From: Flaccisagitta enflata
Taxonomy: Eukaryota; Chaetognatha; Sagittoidea; Aphragmophora
Assembly: GCA_965153355.1 (NCBI GenBank)
Contig: OZ231127.1
Location: 21,514,001-21,578,000 of the forward strand
Reading direction: 5' to 3'
Length of the DNA: 64,000 nt
The notes beneath the pieces were generated by a model that was not told where the DNA came from, searched no databases, and worked only from the letters and a program-made list of their open reading frames with translations. Each line of letters begins with the position of its first letter. The stretch's first letter is position 1. Of this stretch, positions 56,150 through 64,000 are shown one piece after another. A program made the translations under genes and the position numbers.

Positions 56150-57995
56150 CATGCGCGCCATATATTTTCAGCACTGGATAGCAAGGGATATTGTTTCACC
56201 TATCATAGATAGCAAGGGATATTGTTCCATCTATCATAGACAAGAGCAAAACCATGCACTGCTCCCTTCTGTTACACAAGGGCACATACTAAAAAGAGCT
56301 GCAAAGCAGCCAAGCCTAAAAACATCTCCCATACCAGAGTCAAACAAGCTATGCACTAAGACAGGCCAAACTACTCAGGGGAGAGCAACGACACAAACCG
56401 CTCCTTTCCTGTAAACAAGGTATATACTAAGCAGGGCTGCATCAAAAGCAAAGCCACAAACAGCCTTTGCACGATAGTTAAACTGGCCACGTACTAAGCC
56501 GGGACAATACCGTCCAAGGACATACAAAGCAGGGCCACACCTCCACCAACACCCCAAACAGCTCCTTTTTCCCATAGCCAAACTGGCCATGCACTGAGCT
56601 GGGGCAGAACCATCATTAAGGAGATCAAAGCTGCCAACTGCTCCTTTCCTGCACACGAGGGTACATACTAAGCAGGGCTACATCTCCACCAAGGCCACTA
56701 CATATCCCTTCAAGAGAAAGTGAGAAGAGAGGAGAAAATAGATGGGGAAGGGAAACAAAGATGAAAGGATAGAGAGAGTACATACAGGGAAGGCCGTATC
56801 TCAACCGAGGCCACTGACAGCTCTTGTTCCATAGCCAAGGCAAAATCACAGAGACCAAATCCACATAACTACCCATTATGAAGCATACTAAGCAGGGCTG
56901 CATCTCAACCCAAACTGCAAGCAGCTCCTATTCTGTAGCCAAACTGGCCGTTCACTAAGCTTAAGCAAACCAACTATAGAGGAGACCAAAGCCACAAACC
57001 ACTCATTTTCAGCACACGGCGCATACTAAGCAGGGCTGCATCACACCCAAGGCCACAATTGGTTCATGTTCCAAGACCCTAAAAGCCACATACTAAGCCA
57101 TGGCAAACTGCTCTAAACCTAGAGCTAAAGCCACTTATTTTCAGCACACCCAAAAGGATGGCTTACTAAGCGGGGCGCAATCAAAGCCACTCATTTTCGG
57201 CACACCCAAAAGGATGGCTTACTAAGTGGGGAAGGAGGCGCAATTAACAACCACTCCTTTTCAGCACACCCAAAGGGCGGCTTACTAAGTGGGGAGCAAT
57301 CAAAACCACTCATTTTCCGCACACCCAAAAGGATGGCTTACTAAGTGGGGCTCAATCAAAGCCACTCATTTTCTGCGCAACAAAAAGGGTAGCTTATTAA
57401 GCAAGGCGCAATCAAAGCCACTGATCAGGGCCTGACAAAATTTTCAGCTGCCTACAAGCTAAATCATTACCAGCTCCTGCCTTCAAAATATTTTGACAAA
57501 TCTGTATGTACTGATATCTAAAAGATATTGGGAAATAGTAAAAAAAAAAGTTTTGTGGTAACATGATAATAAATTTTGCGATTTATTATTGCATATAGAT
57601 AGAATACATTTCTATATAATATGGCAAATTATATGAAAACATTAGTAGACATTTGTAAGAATTTTATTTCCTTTGTTTTGATTTATTTTCTAGTGTACTT
57701 GCCTACAAAATCTGTTAGCTGCCTACAAGCAATGCTTGCATGCTTGGGCACTTTGTCGTACCCTGCCACTCATCTTCGGCACACCCAAATGGGGGCTTAC
57801 TAAGCTGGCAAAACCATAGCCACTCATCTTCGGCACACCCAAAAGGGTGACTTACTAAGCTGGCAAAATCATAGCCACTCATTTGGCAAACTCAAAAGGG
57901 CGGCAAACTAAGTGGGGCGCGATCAAAACAACATGTTTGGCACATCCGTAAGGATGTCTTACTAAGTGGGGCGCAAAAACCAATCAATGCCATCG
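56150..57995 (+). repeat. Degenerate satellite, units with ACTAAGC-GGG
   Basis: Units of about 55-70 bp contain GCTTACTAAGCGGGG or ATACTAAGCAGGGCTGCAT, then AAAGCCACTCATTTTCGGC and ACACCCAAAAGG. Clearest at 57120-57420 and 57765-57985; older and more diverged from 56380. A smaller duplication (ATAGCAAGGGATATTGTT) is at 56179-56230. The hAT-type MITE at 57426 interrupts it. Confidence 0.85.
57426..57765. mobile_element. hAT-type MITE inside the satellite
   Basis: Ends CAGGGCCTGACAAA and, inverted, TTTGTCGTACCCTG; flanks CCACTGAT (57418-57425) and CCACTCAT (57766-57773), an 8-bp duplication with one change. AT-rich interior, no transposase. Confidence 0.75.
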
Positions 57996-58370
57996 CAGGC
58001 GACAAAATACCACTACTCCGTGTCCAAAATCATGACACCTACTAGGCGGCAATCTAAAAAACGGGTCTCTGTCATAATATCAAAAACAATACCTGCTAAA
58101 CCAAAAGAAGGAGAGCCCCACGCGCTCCATAATAGAAAAAGCCGACATCAACCGTTACTAGGCGTTGTTGTCGTTACTGAGGAGCTAGCAACACTGCTGC
58201 ACCACCAGCTGGGATCAAAAACCCAAGTGCTGCATCACAAATTACAGCATCAGCAAAAAAAAGGGTGTGAGATGAGCTTAGGATCACTGACTAAAAGGAG
58301 GCAACCGGCTGATAAACATTATCAGCAGCAGATGCACTGCTGCAAAAAACAAAAACAAACCTCACCATAG
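57966..58370 (+). CDS. Hypothetical basic ORF, 134 residues
   Basis: An open frame of 134 codons lying past the A-skewed part of the large element. The first in-frame ATG is at 57990 (MPSQATKY). Basic and Gln/His-rich (TPTRRQSKKRVSVIISK, then Gln/His-rich C-terminus). No domain recognised. Composition is less skewed than in the preceding kilobases, so it may be a remnant of an element gene. Confidence 0.25.
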   Translation: MGRKNQSMPSQATKYHYSVSKIMTPTRRQSKKRVSVIISKTIPAKPKEGEPHALHNRKSRHQPLLGVVVVTEELATLLHHQLGSKTQVLHHKLQHQQKKGCEMSLGSLTKRRQPADKHYQQQMHCCKKQKQTSP

Positions 58371-58402
58371 GATGAACCGTGATCATATTAGAACCCATCT
58401 CT

Positions 58403-58635
58403 ATGCCTCCAATGAATAAACACTTCAATCTCAAGAGATTCAAAAATTACCTCGGCGGAAAGGGTGGTGGCAGTGGGGGCTTGGCAAAGGAGATAAGATC
58501 TATCTCATGAAGAAATTTGGCATACCAATTGCTTACACTGCACCAAGCCTTCGATCATTTGCAATAGGCGCAATGCCTATAGATTTCACTGAATTTCCAA
58601 CTTTAAGAAAACTTAAAAAGAAAACGGAAAACTGA
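58403..58635 (+). CDS. Two overlapping small frames, possible broken gene
   Basis: Frame 58403-58510 encodes 35 residues with KHFNLKRFKNYLGGKGGG; it overlaps by ATGA a second frame, 58507-58635, encoding 42 residues with KKFGIPIAYTAPSLRSF and FTEFPTLRKLKKK. The second frame stays open upstream of its ATG to about 58450, so a frameshift in one decayed gene is as likely as two small genes. No family recognised. Confidence 0.25.
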
Positions 58636-59218
58636 ACTTACTGAAGTATTCTCAATCTAAGCTGTACTCATTGGCATTTATCATCTCGATCAAAACGATT
58701 TAAAGCGACTACTGCAGTCCCAACTAAAAGGACTGTATCAATTGGTACAGACTTGCTCAATAAAGATTATCGCCAAGCCCAAAGCCACCAAGCTCCATAT
58801 CATTAAACCGCCGAAGCAAATGAGCTTAGTTGTTTAATACAGTAACCTAGAAGGAAAAGAAAATATTGAATAAATAGAATCATACAAGGGGGAAGACTAT
58901 ATCAAATTTGTAGACAAATATCTGGTATCGGATCCTGACGTCGACCAACGAAACCGTCGACGCTCCGGCCGATGAATTTTGAAAATCTTGAGGCAAAAGC
59001 GGGTTGTAGTCCACAAACGAAGTTTGTTTCCGCTTACCGGCACGACGACGACGTCCCCTGCAGGCGGAATAGGATGGGTATAGAAAAATAGGGTAATCTT
59101 AGGGAATTCAATCCGGTGCACTTGTTTTTTCCTGCAAGGGCAAATCAGCCAAATCTTTAATTCAAGCACACTCGAGTTAAAACATATAAAACCAAGTCCA
59201 CACCTTGCCCTAAACCTA
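58636..59218. other. Right flank of large element, no gene seen
   Basis: A further Lys/Arg/Thr-rich open patch at about 58650-58800 (RSKRFKATTAVPTKRT) may belong to the same decayed coding region. The element's right end lies at 59015-59072. Confidence 0.4.
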
Positions 59219-59290
59219 TCCATAACTCAACCCTATCCCTAACCCTAAAATCCACCCCATCCCTAACCCTAACCCTACCCCTAACCCTAA
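59219..59290. repeat. Interstitial telomeric repeats (CCCTAA)n
   Basis: About ten units of CCCTAA and variants (CCCTAT, CCCTAC, CCCCAT), for example ATCCCTAACCCTAACCCTAC, about 150 bp after the end of the 9.2-kb element. Confidence 0.85.
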
Positions 59291-59382
59291 AACATTACCC
59301 GCGTAAAAACACCTTAAAACAAAAGACACGGATTGAAATCGCTAACGTGACCAAAAAGGGCAGGAGCAAGAAGAGGTATCAA

Positions 59383-59540
59383 ACAAGCCCGATTGGGCAA
59401 CTTGACGCGTCATCCGCGCAGTCTATTATTTGATAGGTGCCATCGGTGAAAAGCCTAACAAACGGATGGATGAATGGACTGGCGGATGGATGACAGATGC
59501 GCGGGCAAACCTTTCTATACAGATGCGATAGCGCATCTGA
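59383..59540 (+). mobile_element. Helentron-like element, ATGCG type
   Basis: ACAAGCCCGATTGGGCAAC, GACGCGTCATCCGCGC, core ACGGATGGATGAATGG and GGCGGATGGATGACAG, 3' TATACAGATGCG with perfect hairpin AGATGCGATAGCGCATCT followed by GAAAAG. Confidence 0.78.
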
Positions 59541-60039
59541 AAAGAATTGAGAAAAGGTCACGAAAAAGCTAAAAGGATGTTGAAAAAACCATCTGTTACT
59601 TGTCTGTGCGTTGGTCCACTGATTGCGTCAACTGCTGCGCTACTCGACGTTGATTTATTGGTGTACTACAGCAAAATGGAGAAAGGAAAAGCGAGGGAAA
59701 AATAAAAACAAAACCAAAATGAAAAAGAGAAATGATTGATGGAAAAAGCATACGAAGAAAAGAAACCCATTGAAACCATAAGTTGAATATGTCTGTCTTA
59801 GCTCGGCCTCGGACTCGGATTCGGGCCCGATCTTCATCGTGATATTTGCCAAGGTCATAGTTCCAATCTCACCGACTCAGATTCTGAGATTGACTCTAAC
59901 TAAATCATCACCTTAACTAGCTCATTTGTTGTGAAATTGCAGACTATGATAATTTTTCTTTTTTGCCCAACAGTTTTATTAAAACATTTTCTTCCTTTCC
60001 CTGCTTCCCATTATGCAACGCCCTCCCCCTCTTTTTTGT
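59541..60039. other. Intergenic DNA, no gene seen
   Basis: No supported feature. Confidence 0.45.
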
Positions 60040-60142
60040 GTGCGCCAACGCACCTCCATAACTGGCTGTGTCGGTCGGTCGGTAACACAAATGTTTGACA
60101 ATCCACACGTCGCACTTACTTGGCCTACTTGGCCCGGTTTTC
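60040..60142 (-). mobile_element. Helentron-like element, GTGCGAC type
   Basis: Reverse orientation. CGGGCCAAGTAGGCCAAG, GTGCGACGTGTGG, core ACCGACCGACCGACAC, GCCAGTTATGGAGGTGCG and end AGGTGCGTTGGCGCACA. About 103 bp. Confidence 0.78.
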
Positions 60143-60539
60143 TTTATTTTCATATTTTTTCCATCCCCACATGCAACGTTTCTTGTCCATTTTCCCTAGA
60201 CGCACCACCTCAGAAGTCCTCTATTTCCAACGGCCCTGCTCTGGTCCGCATACCCCGATTCTCACCTTTCTGGCCGTATTCCCTCCGTGTTCCAATCTTG
60301 TCTTTACCGCCAATACCCTTTCTCCCCCCCCCTCCCCCGATGCAATGCGTCACAGTGGCAATCGCGGAGGTTGCGCAGGGGGGGGGGGAAGAAGGGGGAG
60401 AGATTCTTCCTTTTGTTTCCAACGAAATTTAAGGAATTTTAAGAATCGCGCGATTCTGTAAGGAAATCTGAGGTGAAAGGGAACATGGAATGAGAAAAGA
60501 TAGTTTGAAAAGAGAGAACGAATAATAGAGATAGAAAAA
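60143..60539. other. Intergenic DNA with C- and G-runs
   Basis: Runs of C at 60323-60338 and G at 60379-60389. No gene seen. Confidence 0.45.
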
Positions 60540-60637
60540 AAGAACAAAAAACAAAAAACGAAAAACAAAAAAGAAGGGAAAATAAAAACAAAAAAGAAAG
60601 TGCGAAAGAAAAAAAGAAAGAAAGAAAGAGCAAAGGA

Positions 60638-60672
<35 letters not shown>

Positions 60673-60828
60673 GAGGAAAGAAAGAAAGAAAGAAAGAAAA
60701 AAGAAAAAAGAAAAAAGAAAGAAGAAAAAAGTATAAGAAAAAAGAAAAAAGAAAAAAAAAAGAAAAAAGAAAAAAGAAAAAAGAAAAAAGAAAAAAAAAC
60801 ACAAAAAAGAAAAAACAAAATAGAAAAA

Positions 60829-60859
<31 letters not shown>

Positions 60860-60910
60860 GAAAGATATAAAGAATGAAAGAAACAAGGAAAGAAGAAAAG
60901 AAAGAGAAAA
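60540..60910. repeat. (GAAA)n-type purine tract
   Basis: Nearly pure A/G over about 370 bp. Long minus-strand Phe/Ser/Leu frames across it are artefacts of this tract. Confidence 0.92.
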
Positions 60911-61269
60911 CGGAAGAAAAGTCAGGTAGAATATAGGAAAGATTCACGAAAGGTGGAAAATTAAAAGCAAGCAAAAAAAAGGTAAAAAAAGCAAAAAGAA
61001 GAACAGAGGAAAAATCGAAAATTCCGTAGCTCATTTGAAAAAAAATTGCAGAAGGAATTGAAAGTGAAAAAGTCAAGAGAGCACAAAAGATAATAACAGA
61101 TCAGATGCAAGAGAAACAAGCAAAAAACGTAGGAAACAAGGTTGAGAGGTGCCCAATAGATGCGTGCTATTCAGGTACAAGATATAAAAATGAAAAGAAA
61201 TGAAAAAGTGAAATGAAAACGTCAAAATTAACGCTTAGAATAATTACGCAGTACTGACTTTCTCATCTT

Positions 61270-61327
61270 CCAATGGACCTTCAGACGAACACCCTTTTAT
61301 AGAGATGCAAGGACGCATCTTAAAGGC
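61270..61327 (+). mobile_element. 3' fragment of a helentron-like element
   Basis: ACCTTCAGACGAACACCC, TTTTATAGAGATGCAAGG and ACGCATCTTAAA; an ATGCG-type 3' end only. Confidence 0.6.
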
Positions 61328-61349
61328 GAGAAACAAGCGCCCATATATG

Positions 61350-61712
61350 TGGGCATTACGCATGTCTGAGTGCAAGAATCAGCCAAAACTGGCTTCCCCC
61401 GACATCATCTGTTTCCTTTGCTTAAAATCTATCAAATGAGCCGTTGCGCGACTTTCAAATCAAACGGGAACCATCGTTAGGGTGACTGTGAAGTTTCCAT
61501 AGAAATCTATGGCGGAGGCAAAATTTGCATAATAAGAATACTAATACTAATTCAATACAAACTTCAACCACCCCCTAACGATGGTTCCTCATTGAATTGA
61601 AGGTTGCGCGACGGCTCGTTTGACAGGACTTCTGCAAAGTAAAAAGATAATGGCGGGGGGGGGGGGGAGCCAGTTTCGCCCGTTTTTGGCACCCTGACAT
61701 GCGTAATGGGCA
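61350..61712. mobile_element. Palindromic MITE with G-run
   Basis: The left arm (GCATTACGCATGTC, CCAAAACTGGCTTCCCCC, AACCATCGTTAGGGTG) matches the inverted right arm (CCCCCTAACGATGGTT, GGGGGAGCCAGTTTCG, GACATGCGTAATG). About 360 bp. No frame; target duplication not clear. Confidence 0.78.
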
Positions 61713-61854
61713 TCCTCATCCTTTTTAGCTAATTTAGGAGGTTTGGTGTACCTGCGCGTCTGTTCATCCATTTGACCTTTTTCAAATTCTGTCCATCTGT
61801 TTCTTTGTCTATAAGGGAAACTTCGTTCAAATCGCAATGGAAAAATCTTCACCG

Positions 61855-62079
61855 TTTTTAGTCGCGTGCTACGCGACTCTATAACCCACTTTTCTGTCCG
61901 TCGGTCCGTCGGTCGGTCACAAAACAGTTTTAAAGACTTTTTAAAGCATTTTCATGTCTCTCAGTGGTAAAGAAGGAACTTTGTGAAGTAAACAGCCATT
62001 TCAAATGTCATTTTGAAAAAAAATAATCGCCTGTCTTTCTGCCTGCCGACGCACGCGACTTAGGTCTAATGACCTTGTT
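61855..62079 (-). mobile_element. Helentron-like element, AGTCGCGTGC type
   Basis: Reverse orientation. 5' ACAAGGTCATTAGACC and AGTCGCGTGCGTCGGC; 3' GACCGACCGACGGACC and GACGGACAG core, GTTATAGAGTCGCG and hairpin AGTCGCGTAGCACGCGACT followed by AAAAA. Confidence 0.85.
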
Positions 62080-62179
62080 TATTCTCAATAACATCGGAAA
62101 ATAGTCTAATGATGCATAGAAAGACGGGAAAATGGCCAACGGACAGACAGGGCAGTTGACAGAATAAAAGACCAAACAT

Positions 62180-62282
62180 ACGTTTAGGGTATGCCATCAC
62201 ATCTCTATAGGAAGCTCTGTCAGTTCGTCCGTCGTTCTATCCATCAAGCCCATCGCACCGTCTTGGCCATGGCCCGTTTATA
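62180..62282 (-). mobile_element. Degraded helentron-like element, GGTGCG type
   Basis: Reverse orientation. CGGGCCATGGCCAAGACGG, GGTGCGATGGGC, core GAACGACGGACGAAC, GAGCTTCCTATAGAG and worn end GATGTGATGGCATACCCT. Confidence 0.6.
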
Positions 62283-62520
62283 GGAACCGTGTTTTGACGT
62301 GACGCGAGGACTTATCCAACAAATTGCGAAGTTGACAAGAAAACAAGAGGAAAGAATTCTCCTGGGCCGAATTCGGCCTTTTCAAAACTTGACTTCTCTT
62401 TTTCAAGATGAATTTTAAAACTAAGAGAAAAAAAGTCGAAGAAAAGTCTTCTTTGTTCGGAAGATAAAATCTGTTTGGTGATGGGCTTTCCCATCAATGC
62501 AGATACCAAAGGTAACAAAC

Positions 62521-62522
<2 letters not shown>

Positions 62523-62582
<60 letters not shown>

Positions 62583-62583
62583 A
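62523..62583. repeat. (GA)n(GACA)n microsatellite
   Basis: About 20 GA units followed by about five GACA units. Confidence 0.93.
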
Positions 62584-62734
62584 AAAGGCGTACAGACAGA
62601 AAGGCTGACAAAACGAAAATAAAAAGTTTTAGAAACCAGATTAAAAGACGGAAATGAATTCACTATTGCGTTTTAAGTGGTTTACGGTTTTTTTTCATCC
62701 ATCCCGCTTTCTCACCCCTGCCTTGTAGAGAAAA

Positions 62735-62860
62735 ACAAGGCCAAGTAGGCCAATAGGGTGCGACGTGTGGATCGTTGAACGAATGCGTTACAGACAGAAC
62801 GACCGACCAACCAACCGACGGACAGAGCCAGTTATAGAGGTGCTTTGTCGCACCTAAAAA
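62735..62860 (+). mobile_element. Helentron-like element, GGTGCGAC type
   Basis: ACAAGGCCAAGTAGGCC, GGTGCGACGTGTGG, core GACCGACCAACCAACCG, GAGCCAGTTATAG, hairpin AGGTGCTTTGTCGCACCT followed by AAAAA. Complete at 126 bp. Confidence 0.9.
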
Positions 62861-62918
62861 TTAGGAGTCGCACCTTCGTCCATTTTGTACAAAAAACCAA
62901 TATCATATCAAAAGGAAT

Positions 62919-63106
62919 CAAGGCCGGATACACGGCTACTCTAGTCGCGTGCGGGTGGGCAGGAGCAGTGCTGGAGAAGGTCACCAGGGCATCTGGCCAG
63001 GAGCGGTATGCTCAAAAAGATAAAAAACGCCGAAAAAGTAAAAAAGGGACCACCGACCGACCGACCGACATAGCGGGGTGCAGAGTCGCGTTGCACGCGA
63101 CTAAAA
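62919..63106 (+). mobile_element. Helentron-like element, AGTCGCGTGC type
   Basis: CAAGGCCGGATACACGG, AGTCGCGTGCGGGTGGGC, core GACCACCGACCGACCG, GCGGGGTGCAGAG, hairpin AGTCGCGTTGCACGCGACT followed by AAAAA. Confidence 0.88.
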
Positions 63107-64000
63107 AGCCAAACGCTTACAGTATTCGTACCAATGTTGAGCTAATATAGACAGAGTTGATGTAATAAGCTGGTACCAATCATCGGCTTGTCAATGCGCA
63201 ACCTAAGTGCGCTGGAAGCATGCAGTGATAACATCTGATATCATGGAAAGTCAAGCGGTCCACTACAGCCAATTGCTTGGAATCAGTCGTAGGGTGAAAT
63301 CAAAATTTCGAAATTTGGCTCATGACACTAATATTCACGTTGTGTGATCACTAGTGAGGCTCCAAAGCGTAAAACAAAACGCCTTAGTTTTTTCAGAGAC
63401 AATATCTACTATTATAGTTATTTGAACTGGCTGTTCAAGTGGCAGAAAAAAAATCATGATACTTTTTTAGACACAACATTCCATGCTTGTTTTCGCTGTG
63501 CGGTCATGAGGTATTTACGAATGGAAAATGGAACTTTGGCTCTGATTTGAAATGTTTTCATCTGAAGCTAAATCTCAGATCAAGACAGAAAATTGGTTTA
63601 TCAATGAACAGAATCTGTAACCATGAAGCATGACGGACTGACGGCGCGCTGGCTTCATTTGTTTACGTCTGTCGTACCAATTAAGTCATTCAATCGGCAA
63701 ATGTCAAGTGATGACCATTAATCTCATTTTGTGTATCTGTCTCAAAGTTCTTCTAGACTTTTTAAGCTTGAGTCACTCCAATTTGGCACTTAAAAATCTC
63801 TATCTGAAAACAAGGCGCAGCAGGAGAAAGGAAATACTCAATCTGATAAGTACAATGTGGACCAATAAATGGTTTCGTAAGGATTGGCTCGGTTTTGATC
63901 TTTTGGATGCCTAATCGTATCACTCACTCGAAGAGGGACTGTTTATCTGCGCTTATGCACATTACACCCCTTTATTGATCAAATGGGTCGTTTGGACGGG
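63107..64000. other. Right end of window, no gene seen
   Basis: AT-rich. Short frames at 63344 and 63708 have no recognisable motif and may be chance, or parts of exons continuing outside the window. Confidence 0.4.

Larger units (their letters stand above)
49860..59072. mobile_element. About 9.2-kb element sharing both ends with the 290-bp one
   Basis: Left end CTATACCGCCTGAAGGG at 49860; right end CCCCTGCAGGCGGAATAG at 59072. Terminal matching between the two ends is about 17 of 20 bases when one is inverted. Inside are a long stretch with strong A-over-T excess (about 50.6-57.4 kb), a degenerate satellite, a hAT-type MITE, and small frames near the right end. No transposase is recognisable. 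It could be a decayed autonomous transposon or an element that captured other DNA. The boundary rests on shared ends, not on a proven target duplication. Confidence 0.6.

Noticed and set aside
49798-59072. 58-bp direct repeats as LTRs of a retrotransposon
   Set aside because: Too short, no primer-binding site or polypurine tract, and no Gag-Pol remnant. Shared ends with the 290-bp element fit a TIR transposon better.
60350-61076. Minus-strand Phe/Ser/Leu frames up to 215 residues
   Set aside because: Translations of a GAAA-type purine tract.

Overview
The window is nuclear DNA of a eukaryote, most likely an invertebrate animal. The signs are GT-AG introns, a tRNA-Leu(CAA) with the usual intron after the anticodon, a ten-cysteine VWC domain on its own phase 1-1 exon, a PCTP-like START protein, TTAGGG-type telomeric repeats and a dense load of microsatellites, MITEs and helentron-like elements. 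I cannot name the species. Coding sequence is a minor part; most of the window is repeats.

Layout. 0-6.6 kb: AT-rich intergenic DNA, a TA-flanked MITE, helentron-like and foldback repeats. 6.65-15.06 kb (+): a six-exon gene for a probable secreted protein with a signal-peptide-like start, a long Gln/Ser-rich exon, a Pro-rich exon, a VWC exon and a short cysteine-bearing C-terminus. Its introns hold the tRNA gene, MITEs and decayed copies of an exon boundary. 16.7-19.07 and 23.4-26.08 kb (+): two intronless paralogues ending in a MYND-type zinc finger; the second carries a poly-Asn run and a five-copy 28-residue repeat. 28.67-36.62 kb (-): a five-exon gene whose exon phases all agree, giving a 1137-residue START-domain protein of the PCTP type with a charged insert of about 109 residues and a 780-residue disordered tail. 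36.6-45 kb: repeats, one palindromic MITE and one candidate exon. 45.5-46.8 kb: the decayed C-terminal end of a LINE with a hAT-type MITE inside it, flanked by an exact 8-bp duplication. 49.6-59.1 kb: two adjacent elements with the same ends, one of 290 bp and one of about 9.2 kb; the larger has strong A-over-T strand skew, a degenerate satellite and no long credible gene. 59-64 kb: an interstitial telomeric tract, helentron-like elements and purine tracts.

The most unusual theme is a family of about 30 dispersed elements. Each ends in a hairpin followed by TAAAAA, has an (ACGG)n-type core, and carries near its 5' end a motif that repeats, inverted, the arm of its own 3' hairpin. The motif changes between subfamilies and the hairpin changes with it. 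Two other signals stand out. Tandem arrays of duplicated 3' splice sites occur in two unrelated genes. One START-gene intron has (GA)n just inside its donor and (CU)n just before its acceptor, so its ends could pair.

All protein calls come from reading motifs by eye; no database search was possible.
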